Assembly: GCA_006176705.1 (NCBI GenBank)
Contig: QRFJ01005225.1
Location: 1-64,000 of the forward strand
Direction: 5' to 3'
Source of the DNA: Cocos nucifera
Lineage: Eukaryota > Streptophyta > Magnoliopsida > Arecales > Arecaceae
DNA: 64,000 nucleotides
The notes beneath the pieces are model-generated. The model did no database searches and was not told where the DNA came from. It saw only the letters and a program-made list of their open reading frames with translations. Made by a program: the position numbers and the translations under genes. Shown in pieces: positions 24,650-37,714 of this stretch. Position 1 is the first letter of the stretch, and every line of letters begins with the position of its first letter.

Positions 24650-26350
24650 ACATCAAAAGCCTTCTAAATCTACATCATCGTCATCACTGAAAGATGGAGC
24701 ATGAGCTGGAGGAGCTAAAACATCGACCAACATGTCCCCAAGGCCCGTGAAGTCTGCTTCAAAATGCGCACAAAGCCTCGTCACCATGATGCTTAGGATG
24801 CGCTCCAAATGAGATGTGCGCTCCTCAGCATGAGCAGTCCACACCATAGCTTGAGCTGCCTACACCAATGCCTCCTCAAACTACTCCCAATTGACGACAT
24901 CGAAAGCATGTGAAGAGACGCTTGCCTCAGACCAGTTGCTCATCAGCGTATGTTCGGACCTGCATTAGATCCTCTTAGAGTGCTCAGGCCTCAAGACTTG
25001 AGATAGATGGTCATGGGGGCCAGAGGTGTCTAGGCCCTCGCTCGCGAGCGCATCTAACTGCTCCCATAATTATAAATTTAAATAAAATTTTATAAAAAAT
25101 GCTATAATACTGATAATATATACTAATATATTTATTATTTATAAAAATTTTCTCGATCATGGTGTTCATCGGCCTGCCCTTCTTGTCTATATGGCTGGAT
25201 CGGAAGATCTCGCTATGACTGGGCATCACTCCATCTCTCATCAGCTATAACAATGGATCAGTTTATTAGAAACATAATAAAATATTAATTTAATTTATCT
25301 AGAAAGATTCAAAATTCATTACCTCTTTATATATATGACTAGCCATAGACTTATGATTTAGAGTGTATGTGTACTCCTGGACTGTCCGATTTTTTCGATT
25401 CTGATGAAAGATAGCATAACAAGTATTCAAATAAATAATAAATATTTAAAAAATATTTGAATATAATTTTAAGCATATTAAAAAATTTAAAAGCTAAAAA
25501 TTTTATCTCAAACTTCTGACTCCTCCAATATCTAACCATCCCTTTTTACTGACTTAGGGGACAATCCTGTATCCAAAGAACAAGCTCCTTCAGAGTATCT
25601 CGTTAGTGCTCGAGCCATCCTCTTTGGAGCTTGATCTTGTAGCTCCGATACAACTCTTCAATGTTCTTTAGTTGGATAACTCGAGCCCTCTCATGATCTG
25701 AAAAATCATACCTCCTCTATATAGAGTTATCAAAAATCAGTTACCAAATTATTTTAATCAAACAAAGTGTAAACATATCAAATGTATATATAATTAAGAT
25801 ACACTTACCCATATCTCCTTCCATACCCGGTTCCTGACACCAGCATCCATCAATCATCAGTCTATGGGTAATACCAAAATGATGTCGGACTGTCTCACAA
25901 GCACTCCAAAAAATGAATGCATCTCTCATGCGGTCTCCCCTATTGGCCTTCCTTCTGCATCATACTGCACCATCACCTAATGCTGGTGGTTTCACACATG
26001 TGGCATGCATGTGGAACCGCAAAATATCCTACTGGATGATGCATCTATAATAAAAATATATTATATAAATATATAAATATATAAATACTATATAAAAATA
26101 AATAAATAAATAATATAATAAAAATATATACTCAGATGTCGGTATCGAAGCATGTGTCGGAGATGTGATGATGGTGGAGGCTCAGATATTGATGGAGTAG
26201 ATGTCGGTGGTGGAGTAGATGCTGATGGTCCCTGAGCAGTCGATGCGAAGATAGATGGAGTATGCTCCGACTGCTTCTTAGATGTCAAGCTCCGTGTAAC
26301 CCATCGAAGGATGGTGGTGAAAACTAGATGGCATTTTGGTGCTATCATGA
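24650..26350 (-). pseudogene. CACTA second ORF remnant (plant transposase, En/Spm PF03004-like)
   Basis: Minus-strand fragments in order: a Ser/Pro-rich N-terminal part (26,348-26,088), DAFIFWSACETVRHHFG (25,929-25,800), an LVRYWxS-like piece (VRYWRSQK, 25,539), PSHSEIFRSSHIDKKGRP (25,241-25,150), and a C-terminal acidic piece ending DDDDVDLEGF (24,690-24,653). The YWxSxK and PSxxEIFxxTH-type motifs are typical of the second protein of monocot CACTA elements. Coding pieces are separated by very AT-rich stretches that look like introns. Several stops are present. The function in transposition is inferred from the family. Confidence 0.6.
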
Positions 26351-28668
26351 TCTACAACGTTAATGAACATTAACAAATATAAAAGTTGAACAATAATATT
26401 AGTATAACATCAATAAATAGACTCTAATATTTATACCAGAATGTTGAAATGATCACCGATGAAAAATATGTAGGATTTCATGCATGAATTTTAAAACTTT
26501 TTTAAAATATAATGCAGTAAAAATTATAAATTAAATTATTTAATCTATAAAAATATGTAATCAAATTACTAAACCCTACAACTAGAATCTATAACATGTC
26601 ATAATGCATTCTTAAATCTAAAAATTAATATTTTGGTATTGATCAAATCAACACCCTAGATCTAGAATAATTTTAGATCTAAATCCTAAATCACATCTAG
26701 GTGAGAGAAGAGATCAAATCTCTTATCTTTACGTGGGTCGAGAACTCCATGGTTGATTCTCGTTGTTGCCTTTGGAGTCTCATACATATCCGACCTTTAT
26801 AGAAAGTCCATACGAGACTGCAAAAAAATCGGAGGTTTTTCGAATGAAGATCCACTTGAAGTGCTAGCTTCTCGTGAATTCCTTCAGATGGTTAATCTAA
26901 AATTTATTCTTCAAATCTCTTGGATACTCTAAAAGAAGAAGAATAAGAGGAGGAATAAGAGTGAAATTCAATCTTTGGATCTCTAAAAAATTAGAAATAA
27001 AATATATTAGAAAATTTTCTAAGAGAAGATAAATCTTCTCTTTCAGGACATCAATGATTGATGTCCTGAAAATATCTTTATGCTAGAATAAGGTGAGACC
27101 TTCTTCCCTAGACTTTTTCCATATTTTTAGATTTTACCCTCTCTGATTTTTCTTATAGAAAAATCTCACAAAATATGGAGAAGAAGGATTCTCAAAGAAA
27201 TCCTAAGAGAAGACATTCTTCCTCCAAGATGTTTGGTGCCTAATACCCATGCCACTCTTCTTTTTCTTCTGCTTTTTACCATGGAAAATCCCAGAATTTT
27301 TGATGCCTACTCCTATCATATAGGAGGCACCACAAAATAAGGAAGACTAGGCCAAATGACCTAGTCAAACTTGGAAATAATGGGGCGTCCAAGAGTTGGA
27401 CGCCCCTTCCCCTATTTTTTCTACACGAAGAGTAGGAAACCTCGCACAAACCAAGATAACAGGATGGCAAAAAAATAATGATGGGCATTGGAGGAAATAG
27501 CAAAAGAAGAATGAAGTATTTTGGTCAAGAAGGACTCTTTCAAAGAGAAACAAACTAAACCACTTTCCACAATGAACCAAATCAGATTTGATTTAAATTA
27601 AACTAGACATGGGGCATGAGAAATCAATCCTTAAGCATGAAAATCATAGAAAAAATCTGAAAATTAAAATAAATAGGCATGGAGATTATTTTCACAAGGA
27701 AGGAAATAAGGAATCCTAGTCTAACTAGGATTCTCATGTATTGACTAGATCAAATCAATTTTTAATTCAATTAAAATATGATTAGTGCAAGCCTAATTAT
27801 GGATGATCTTAGTCCAACTAGAAAACCAATTAAGTTAGATTTAAACTATATTTAAATCTAATTTAAATTCTAACTCAATTAGAAATTATGTGCACTCAAA
27901 TTTTAGTCCAACTAGGAATTATTTTTTCTTACAATTGGCTAATCGAATAAACTAATTAAACTTAATCTAATTAAGTCCAAACCAATTTAAATTGAATTTA
28001 ATTCAATTAGAGTTGATCTCAATCCAATTACTCAATTAGATTGAGCTAATTAATAATCTCATTGCTAATTGATCCTCCTGCAATATTTACATTAGGTCAA
28101 ACATCATTCGCATTGAATGTTTGACCTTAGAATGATTCTCAATTATCGATTAACCATCTACTTTGGTTACAACCTCTAATGTGTATAACCTCATAGATTC
28201 GAACCTAAGTCGGTAGCACATAAATTAATTTCTATACCAATCGAAGTAACCATCTAGCAATGATTTTTGATGTTCGGATAGGTCGAATATATGCAAAAAA
28301 AATATTCTTAGAACCCTAGCCCATGGTTACCATATAATTCATCCCTTTAACCAATAATACTCAAGACAACTTTGAGTATGCTGTCAACACTCATATAAGT
28401 CATCTCTATTGTATCTCAAAATTTTACAAATCCCATGACTCCTTACGAGGATTACCTAGGCCTAGATTTTGCTAAATTGAAATACAACAAGTGATTCTCC
28501 TTTTGAAGTTAATTAGGGGTAGTCAATTTTATCTTGACTCAGACATCAACTTTATAAGTACTTGACTGTACTAAAAAATCTTCTAAATTTATATTAGAAA
28601 TACAGGCAGTCCGACATCAAGGTATAGTGAGTTGCTTGCAAGTCACCATGGTGATCTCAAGTTAGAGG

Positions 28669-29630
28669 TGTTAGATATATGTGCCCTAGAAGCCAAAATT
28701 GGCTAACACTTGTAATACACTTCTAGGGGCAAAATTATAATTTTGACTATAATCAATAAAATGGGTTATTTTCTATCACATATGTATATTTAGTATCTGT
28801 GATACATCCTTTGAGTTAATGATAATGATAATTCATATTGTCTTTGAAAGCTTGAGATGCCCAGGAGTCCCTATTGGACAGGGACTCCATCTCCTTATTG
28901 GATTTTGATTAGACTCCTCCTAAGAATCAACTTTGACTGGTCTTAGGCACCATCTAAGGATGAATTCAAGGGACTCTATTCCACCAATCATATTTAGATC
29001 TGATTTCACAAAGGATTGTGATTGGTTGGGATGAAGAGGAGTTGGATCACACATTGTCTATAAATAAGACCCTGCGCCCAACTCAGGAAGAAGAACAATT
29101 CTCTACGCCCCAAGGCTGCCTCTCTCTTCCTTCTCTATGTCAAGTTCATCTTCTCCCTCTCCTCTCCATGCCCAAAGAAATTTGGAATCTTAGTTGGTGC
29201 AATCTAGGCGAGAGAAAGGCAATAGAAAGCTAGAAGGTTGCGCTACTGCAAAGGACAACTGCTGATCTTCGAAAGCTATTTTGAAGATCCTCCAAAATCA
29301 GATTCAAATCTAATTTTTGGTGAAGTGATAGAGAAGAAGAGGATCTCCAGATCTAGCCCGAGTGGATACTGGTAGAGGCCAGGCACTTGTATGCTTAGAT
29401 CCAGAACCTTCCGCTGCTTACAGGATCATCAACGGGTAATAGGATTACCCTACATCAAGGTAAATTAAATCTGATTTAATTTATCTATATTTTATTTTAA
29501 TTATTAAATAATAAAAATTAAATCTAAAACATCTCAGATCTAATTTGGATAAAAAAAAGTTTTTAAAATATATCGCTTGATCCAATCAGATTTGAACGAA
29601 CCTGATCTAGGAAATCAGAATTTTCCTTCG
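28669..29630 (+). repeat. 5' LTR of the non-autonomous copia (962 bp, internally deleted)
   Basis: Starts TGTTAGATATATG and ends CCTTCG. After about 170 bp it jumps from the ATTCATATTG region to the AGGAGTCCCT region of the full LTR, losing more than 1 kb of U3. The TATA region (TATAAATAAG, about 29,059) is kept. Confidence 0.9.
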
Positions 29631-29632
29631 AC

Positions 29633-29644
29633 TGGTATCAAAGC
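29633..29644 (+). promoter_or_regulatory. Primer-binding site of the non-autonomous copia
   Basis: TGGTATCAAAGC, one change from the usual TGGTATCAGAGC, two bases after the LTR end. Confidence 0.85.
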
Positions 29645-30876
29645 AAGGTTCTAAAGTATTTAGATATAATTTTTAATTTATTTTAATCAAAAAATAAATA
29701 ATTTTAGATCTCACATAAGATGTGATCAGATTTAAAATCAAAAAAATTAAAATTAAATGATTTGGATCTAAGATTAGAAAATATGCAAGACTAGTTCTAA
29801 AATAGAATAGTTCTATAGAATAGTCTTGCATGTTTACAATTTAATTTGATTAAATTATATTTTAGATATATTTATTTACTATTTTTTGATATTATAATTA
29901 TTATAATAATATCTAAAAAATAATAAATAAAATTATTTAATTTTAACATCATATGAGATATGATTGATGCATGTCTAGACTAGTTGTAGAATAGTTCTAC
30001 ATAGTTATCTAGATTAGAATTTATTTTGATAAGATCAATTTAAATCAAATTTTTTAGATTATTATGAGATAATTTAGATCTAAAAATATGCATGATTTGA
30101 TACATGAGATGTATGCAAAATATGCCATGATTAGATCTAATTTGTATATGAGATATATGATATAGATCTAAAACTGTTTTGTAGTATTACATGTTCCTAA
30201 TTAAGGCGTTCCTCTTAGCCATCCGATCATAAGAATGAAGAAGGGTTTAAAGGCCCTCTCCTCTCATCTGATGGGGTGTTTTTATGACGTGTAGGGGTGC
30301 TGTACGTTCGTCCTTAATCAGAAACCCAAAACTTACTTTCTGCAAAACTCTAGATCCTGAAATCCTAGGATTTATTGTGCATATTTTATTTATGAACCCT
30401 ACTTAATTAAGAATTAAGATTATAAAATATTAATTAGGTCTAAAATTAAAAATTTTAGATCTAAGACATATTCATAATACTGGGTTCGGGCTTGGATAGC
30501 TCAATTAGGTCGAAGCGGTTAATCAAACCAAATCAAGAGTAGGTTAAATGGGATCAATAATGCTTAAATTGACCAGTCTAATAGGATTAAGTCTGGGTCA
30601 AGATCGAGTCATGATCAAGCAAGACCTAATTAGGCTCCAGAGGTTAGAGTCTGGATTATAGGCTAACCCAATTGGTTCTGGCTCAACAATTTGGTGTCTA
30701 AGGTAAGTTTGGTAGATATGACTAACTGATTTTTAATTGGGAGCTACTCGATCTAAATGCATTCTTGTACGAGTTAATGGCATATCCCTTCCACCGATCT
30801 CACTTATCTGGCCATATCTGTTGACTCAGTTCTCACTTAGACTTATAGCCAATTGGCTTTAGGATAAGTGAAAGAT
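29645..30876 (+). other. Leader-only internal region and polypurine tract
   Basis: Collinear with the copia A leader reversed and with 54,498-55,700. Contains no coding sequence. It ends in AGGATAAGTGAAAGAT, a mutated form of the family's polypurine tract. Confidence 0.8.
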
Positions 30877-31922
30877 TGTTAGATATATATGCCCTAGAAG
30901 TCATAATTGGCTGACACTTATAATACACTTCTAGGGGCAAAATTATAATTTTGGTCATCTACCATTTCTCGTCTTTTGACTTTGGTCAAAAGTTAATTTT
31001 TGACTGGTCAAATGTTGACCATTGACACTTTGACTTCTGTCTCCATGTCACGCACCTAATGGAGAGCTGGTGGAGGCTTGTCCTCCTGCCAGAAACTGGC
31101 AAAGAGGAGGGCGCATGCCAAGGGTGGCGTGCGCCTAAGCTTGAGGCGCCCAGGAGTCCCTGTTGGATAGGGACTCCATCTCCTTATTGGATTTTGATTA
31201 GACTCCTCCTAAGAACCAACTTTGACTGATCTTAGGCACCATCTAAGGATGAATCCAAGGGACTATTCCAACCAATCAGATTTAGATCTGATTTCATAAA
31301 GGGCTGTGATTGGTTGGGATGAAGAGGAGTTGGATCACGCATAGTCTATAAATAAGACCCTGCGCCCAACTCAGAAAGAAGAATAATTCTCTATGCCCAA
31401 AGGCTGCCTCTCTCTTACTCCTCTATGCTAAGTTCATCTTCTCTCTCTCCTCTCCACACCCAAAGAAGTTTGGAATCTCAGTTGGTGCAATCTAGGCGAG
31501 AGAAAGGCGATAGAAAGCTAGAAGGCTGCGCTGCTGCAAAGGACAACTATTGATCTTCAAAAGTTGTTTTGAAGATCCTCCAAAATTAGATTCAGATCTA
31601 ATTTTTGAAGAAGTGATAGAGAAGAAGAGGATCTCCAGATCCAACTCGAGTGGATACCGGTAGAGGCCAGGCACTTGTGTGGCTAGATCCAGAACCTTTC
31701 ACTGCTTATAGGATCATCAACAGATAATAGGATTACCCTACATCAAGATAAATTAAATCTAATTTAATTTATCTATATTTTATTTTAATTATTAGAATAA
31801 TAAAAAATAGATCTGAGATATTCTAGATCTGATTTGAATTAAAGATAAAAGTTTTTGAAATATATCTCTTGATCCGATCAGATCTGAACGAACCTGATCT
31901 GAGAAATTAGGATTTTTCTTCA
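30877..31922 (+). repeat. 3' LTR of the non-autonomous copia (1,046 bp, internally deleted)
   Basis: Starts TGTTAG and ends TTCTTCA. The deletion differs from that in the 5' LTR: it runs from the first ~85 bp (AATTATAATTTTG) straight to the CATTTCTCGTC block. TATAAATAAG is kept near 31,348. Confidence 0.9.
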
Positions 31923-32340
31923 AGAGGGACACTTATATCCATTAGCCTTAGCTAGCTACTCTTGATGGTAGAGTGCTACATTGATCATGTTCAGTGTAGA
32001 TGTACTCCTACATCTCATCTAGATGCTATACCAGTGTCTCCACACCATTTGGTTACGAGGACAACCAATGCATATGGCATACAACAACTTACACTCAATA
32101 AGTTATCATCCTTGTTAATAATTTATCATTTGATCGTGAACAATTTAAGAACCATCCAATAAATCTATCTTTATCGATTGATTATGGTTCTAAGAACTTC
32201 ATCATAATTTAGGAGTTCATTTAAGAAAAATAGAAGTTCTATAATGAACCGGCCAAATAACTATTATTATTAGATAATTCATATACTAATTCCAATCATT
32301 TATGATTTAGATGATTGGCTTTAGGACATATTTTTCAACA

Positions 32341-35300
32341 ATCATCTAGTGGCATCTACAATATGGACATCACTATTGCTCTTGACAAATGTATCTGGAA
32401 CCTCGACAGTACTAGGTAAGTTTTGTCCTAGATGAGCACTTTGCATGCATGGTCCAACATCGTCATCAACTTCTGTATCATCCAAAATATGCCTAGACAC
32501 CATCCTCATAATAACACCCCATTGAGGCTCTAAGGGATAACTAATGTAGAAGACTTGACTAGCTTAGGAGAGTAAAATCACACTCATCAGTCTTCATTAT
32601 TGACTATGATAAGGTGTCAAACCAATCGCACTTCATCAATGCAATCCTCTCTTTTGAATAATAGTTTAAGATGACTATCTTCTCCACCATACCATAATAG
32701 TTCAAATCCTCCGTACGAGACTGTGAATTCCTCGAGCTAGCATAATACTCAGTGGTGGCGCTTAACATCATGCCACTATTTTGTGTTGCCATGCTTATGG
32801 ACCTATTATGAATATTAAATCTATAGTCATTAATGACAAGCTGTTTATACTCACGCATAGTACGATTAGAGTCCATTGAAAGAGCATGCACTTCATGGCT
32901 CACATCACCGAGCGATAATTTTTACACCTAATTAAGAAGATGATACCTAATTAGTAAACATGTTCAAATAAGTTGCACAAGACAAGAATATATAATCGCT
33001 TACATGATCTTTGAACCATTCAGAGAATTCTTTGCTATATATTTTTTCTTTCTTCCACATACTTAGACCATCGTATTTTATTCTTATGACCTCCTTGTGT
33101 TCGCTGCATGCACAAAGAATAAATTTAGGTATAATTAAATATTTTTTTAATTATTATAAAATAAATAGGACTGAGTGACTCATCTTATGTAAGGCTCAAT
33201 GAAATCACAGTTGAAGAGTACATAGCGGTGCACCTTATTTCTTTTCTCAATGCTTAAATCAGTGAGGTGGTATGAAGTAGAAAGTCCATTTAGCTGTGGA
33301 ATGAACTCAAATGCAAGCTCAATTAGCTCATATCGATCATCCTGATTTCTTATTAGTTGATTATGATGTGTCTCGAGCTTGTTTAAGTATATGGTACAAA
33401 AATTCATATCCTCTTGATCCAAATAATCTTCTGCTATGGATTCCTCCGAGTGATTCATATTTCTTAATAAGATTTTAGAGTTTAAATATTTTTCTTAGTA
33501 GGATACATCCATCGACAGAACATTAGGCCTCTAAGTGCAATTTCTCCCACAAGGTGCATGGTGAGATGCATCATAATCGTAAAAAATGATAGTGAAAATA
33601 TCTTCTCTAGATCACATAATATAGTCACTGTCCTTGCCTACATTTTCTTCACATTTTTCTTAAGCAACATCTTTGCACAAATATCTTTATAAAAATTGCA
33701 AAGATGAATAACAGCTATTCTGATATTTTTTGGCAACACACAGCGAATAGCTATTGGGATTAATTCCTGCATTATGACATGATAATCATGAGTCTTTAAT
33801 CCTCCAAGTTTGACATTCTTACTATTCACATACTTTGATATGTTGCTTGAGTATCCATCTGGGATCTTTATGTTCTCCAACATATGAAGAAATGTAGATC
33901 ATCTGGAGGCATTCATAACATAGCATGCATGAGGGAGCCTTCACTGTTCTCCCCCTGATGGCTCCGGATGGAGTGATCTCCTAATATTTCATTCTTTTAA
34001 GTCAAATCAAAAATTCAAGTCATCCTTGATCTTATCTTTGATATTCAAGATTGTTGCCAATAAGAGCTTCCATACATTCTTTTCAATATGTATTACATCT
34101 AAGCAGTGGCATAATAAGTTTATCTCTAATATGGCAAGTCAAAGAAGATACTCTTTTTTCTCCAATTAAAATATATGTCATCTTTCTTTGATCAATATTT
34201 TTTCTTCTTACCATCAATCAGATCATCTTTTCCAAATTCAATACTGAGACCATCTAACTCTCTGAGTACTTTACTTTCAGACATCCGGCTAGATGCCTCA
34301 TCTTCTTTAATAGTGCCATCGAAGGAGCGTGCATCCCTTCTAGATGGATGATTTTAATGGAAGAAACTTTGATGCCCCATATAGCTAAAGCTCCTTCGAT
34401 GTATCAACTTTCTAGATTGGATCTTTTTTTCATAAATCGAACATGCTAGCTCATATTTCGTACTCCAACCCAACATTAGGGCATAGGCTGGAAAGTCATT
34501 TATTATCTATAAAAGCACTACACGCATGGAGAATGACTCATTTAGCAAAGCATCAAAAGTTAGAACACCTTGAATGTTCTATAATTATTTTAGCTCGATA
34601 ATAAGAGACTACAAATAGACATCAATGTCATTACCTACCTCCATTGGTTCAGAGATGAGCACTATCATGAAAGCAAAGAATTTTTTCATACATATCTATG
34701 GTTGAAGGTTGTAAATATGAATAAATACCAACCATACTCTATGGACGGTATTCATATGCTTGAATGGGTTGAAATCGTCGTATGATAAGTCTAACCTCAT
34801 ATTACCTATCTCTTATGTGAAATTGGAATGTATTTCATTAAACTTCTGCCATGCCTCTCCATCGACTGGATGCTTCAATGCATCATCTTTTATTTGATCC
34901 TCTTCATATCATTTCATGTCTTTCGATGTTCTTGTTGACATAAATAACTTTTGTAATCTCGAAATCAAAGAAAAGTGTCATATTAACTTTTGAGGTACAT
35001 GGATTGATGTACCATTTTTATTCTCTTTCCATCTTGATACACCATACCTCATGCACTTATTCTGGTTGGCATCCTCCTTTCAGTAGAGCATGTAATCATT
35101 AAGACATGTATGTATCTTAGTATAACTAAAGCCCAAGTGTTCAATAATCTTCGATGCCTCATAATTATTCTTCGAGATTTATGTATTATCTGAAAGAATG
35201 TCTCTCAAAAGCTCTAGTATGCAGTTCACTCCATTATTACTGAATCCATTGGAGTATTTTGCATGGTACAACTGGATTAAGAACTCAAGCTTCACCATCT

Positions 35301-35760
35301 TTTCACACTTGGGATACAGCAGAACATTAGCATCCTCTATTAACTTATGGACCTTCTCCACATTCTCACTATTTGTCATTCCACCAACCATAGGATCAGG
35401 CATGAACGTAGATGCACCGTCATTATGGCCAACGAATGAAAAAATATCATGAACCATTTATTCTACTCTTCCATCATGTTGATCGCCTCCTTATGGCTTG
35501 CCCTCACTATGTTGATCCCAATAAATTTCATAACTGGGTTTAAAGCCATAAATAGTGAGGTGATCATTTACATCTTGATGAGGTAGCCACGGTCCATCCA
35601 TACACTTTTTATAAGGATATTAGATAAGTCTTTGATCGTCAAATTTTTCTATAACAAAATCAAAAAATTTTTGAAATCTAGCCTTATATTCTGACGAGTC
35701 TACTAAACTTCATCCACTCCTTATTCATTATAAAAATTGGTGATACTATAATTAAATCAT
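32341..35760 (-). pseudogene. CACTA TNP2-type transposase remnant
   Basis: Read right to left. A degenerate transposase-associated region (35,740-35,470) comes first, then an N-terminal segment with LYPKCEKMVKLEFLIQLYHAK (35,457-35,179). The TNP2 core follows (about 35,150-34,000), where short phrases such as DGEAWQKF, LSYDDFNPF and INDFPAYA are readable. A DUF4218-like part has PDGYSSNISKYVN and LKTHDYHVIMQEL (33,883-33,638), then HRYVLFNCDFIEPYI (33,250-33,180). A DUF4216-like part contains NSGMMLSATTEYYASS and NYYGMVEKI (32,903-32,604). This is the domain order of plant CACTA transposases. Many stops and frame changes; not functional. The DUF numbers are from family knowledge, not a search. 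Confidence 0.82.
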
Positions 35761-36529
35761 GCATGCAACTTACAATATATACTAATGCATTATAAATAAA
35801 TATGCATTATAAATAAAAAATATATCATAAATAGGAATCAAAATAAATATCATGTGTGAAAACTCACATTAAATATCATTTTCAGATATGCAGTAAATGC
35901 ATTCTATCACCAACTAATAGGTAAAGATAGGTTCTATCCCATTCAGAAATTGCATTAATTCTATAGGTTTATTACAATAATCAAATGATATGGAACAAGG
36001 ATCGAATAAAATTTTGGCAGCATTTTTTTTAGTTCTTCCATGTAGGAAGAACAAAAGAGAAATACTATCCAAAATTTCATTCAAAATTCTTAGCATACTG
36101 TTTGATTACTGAAATTATCTATAAAATTACTTATAATTTTTAAATTATCTAAATTAGATAATTAATTGATCATTGTATATAATTCTTCCATCCGTATAAT
36201 TACATATAAATGTACTGATGCCGAAGATTATGTACACTAATCAATTGACGAGTCTATCGTTATGCAATACAATAAACAAAAGCAATAAGATAAAAACATT
36301 CAAAATTTTTTTTCTAGAATCTTTTTCTTAGTTTGTACTGAAATCAAGAAGTAAATATATTTATGTGTATTAAGACATAGAAAATTGTCAAGAAGCTTTG
36401 TGGGTTCTCGATGTCATCCTAAGATAGTATTCAGTAAAGCAGTGAGTTGATTTGTTTATATTTTCATGATTCAAGGCTGAGAGTCATAGGATAAGTAAAC
36501 AATTAGTAAGTAAATAATCTATCATCCTA
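35761..36529. other. AT-rich spacer upstream of TNP2 remnant
   Basis: No convincing coding, RNA or repeat signal. A 60-codon minus frame at 35,914-36,096 has no recognisable motif. Probably 5' untranslated or intron sequence of the CACTA. Confidence 0.4.
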
Positions 36530-37050
36530 GGGCCCAAGACTACCGGCATGTTATGATTCAAGACTGTCGGCATGGTCCAGAACCCACCGATGGGGGTGAG
36601 GATTTTCTTAGCGATCAGCATAGCTCACGATCACTGACATGATTCTGAACTCGTCGGTGGAGATTTTCTTATCAACTAGCACGGCCCAAGGGCCGTCCAC
36701 GACCGTCGACATGGCATGATCCAAGGCCTCCAACATGGTACGGTCCAAGACCATCCACGATCACCAATATGGCATGGCCAGACCTAGAATCCATTAGCAT
36801 GGTCCAGAACCAGTCGGCAAGAGTTATTTTATCAATCGGTACAACCCACGGCCACTAACCTAGTCTAGAATCCACTGGTGGGGATTTTCTTATCGACCAG
36901 TGTGGCCCAAGGGTCATCCACGACTACCAACATGGCATGGCTTAGGACCATCCATGATCACTAATACATCATAGTCCGGCCTAGAATCCACCAGCACGGT
37001 CCAAAACTAGTCGACAGAAGTTCTCTTATCTACCGGCATGACCGACGATC
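36530..37050 (-). repeat. Imperfect tandem repeats in the CACTA 5' region
   Basis: Two to three degenerate copies of a roughly 230-bp block containing ACGACC.CCGACATGGCATGG, GAATCCAC.AGCA and TTTTCTTATC.ACC. No coding signal. Confidence 0.55.
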
Positions 37051-37261
37051 GATGGATAATTATAATTTTTATAATAAATATTTATAATATTTATCATAAA
37101 AATTATAATTAAATATTATTATAAATATTATAAATAATAAATAAATAATAATATAAAATTAAAAAAAATCATACTTATGGCTATAGAGAGGATCACATAG
37201 AGAACTCTGAGGGTCACCGGCAGCGATGCTAGAGGAAGATGATGGCACTAGTAATCATCTG

Positions 37262-37700
37262 CAAAATAATCGAGAGAGGTTGTGAGTTAGAAAGAGAGAA
37301 GAGAGAGAAAGAGAAAGAGGAAAGAGAGAGATATAGTAGGGAGGGGGGTCGGATCGAGGGAAGAGAGGAGGTGGCGGAGCCAGCGATTGGGCCGATTGGA
37401 GAAGAAGGGGGAGGAGGGGACTCGGGCGGAGGAAAGATAGGAGAGAGAGAGAGAGCAAGGCGGGGTTAGAGTCGGCAGCTGAATCGAGGGAGGAGAGAAT
37501 GAGAGGTGGTGGAGTTGGCGGCCGAGTCAGTTGGGGAAGGAGGAGGATGGGGGGTGGCACGGTGACGGAGAGGCCGGGGGGGTGGGCTGTGGGTTGAGCC
37601 AAAGGAGGGGGGTGGAGGGGGTGGTGGGTTGCGGGTGGCAGCTTGGCGGAGGAGTCATGGGCCTAGGTTGAGGAAGAAGGGGAAGGAAAGGGAGGAGGGG
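37262..37700. repeat. Purine-rich low-complexity tract
   Basis: Long GA-rich run on the plus strand (pyrimidine-rich on the minus strand), first GAGAGAAAGAG repeats, then GGAGG-rich sequence. It lies upstream of the TNP2 remnant on the minus strand. Overlapping ORFs on both strands are composition artefacts. Confidence 0.75.
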
Positions 37701-37714
37701 GAGGTGATTGAAAA

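Larger units (their letters stand above)
28669..31922 (+). mobile_element. Non-autonomous copia derivative, complete, with 5-bp TSD
   Basis: 5' LTR (28,669-29,630), primer-binding site, 1.2 kb leader, polypurine tract and 3' LTR (30,877-31,922) of the copia A/C family, with no gag or pol. It is flanked on both sides by AGAGG (28,664-28,668 and 31,923-31,927), so it is one complete insertion. It would depend on proteins made by other copies. Confidence 0.93.
26442..32340 (-). repeat. Antisense LTR of a third family, split by a nested element
   Basis: The right end (32,340) reads TGTTGAAAAATATG on the minus strand and the left end (26,442) gives CATTTCAACA, so the termini form an inverted pair. 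Removing the insertion at 28,669-31,922 leaves about 2.6 kb. CACTA coding sequence resumes at once at 32,341. No 5-bp duplication matches across the ends (CAGAA and ATCAT). Just left of 26,442 the minus strand reads TTCTGGTAT, a possible remnant of a primer-binding site. It may therefore be a 5' LTR whose internal part was lost. No coding capacity was seen in 26,442-28,668 or 31,928-32,340. Confidence 0.6.

Noticed and set aside
27276..27580. Minus-strand ORFs of about 70 codons
   Set aside because: Within the third-family LTR, with no motif; likely chance frames.
37239..37602. Glu/Arg-rich and Pro/Leu-rich ORFs on opposite strands
   Set aside because: Produced by the GA-rich low-complexity tract.
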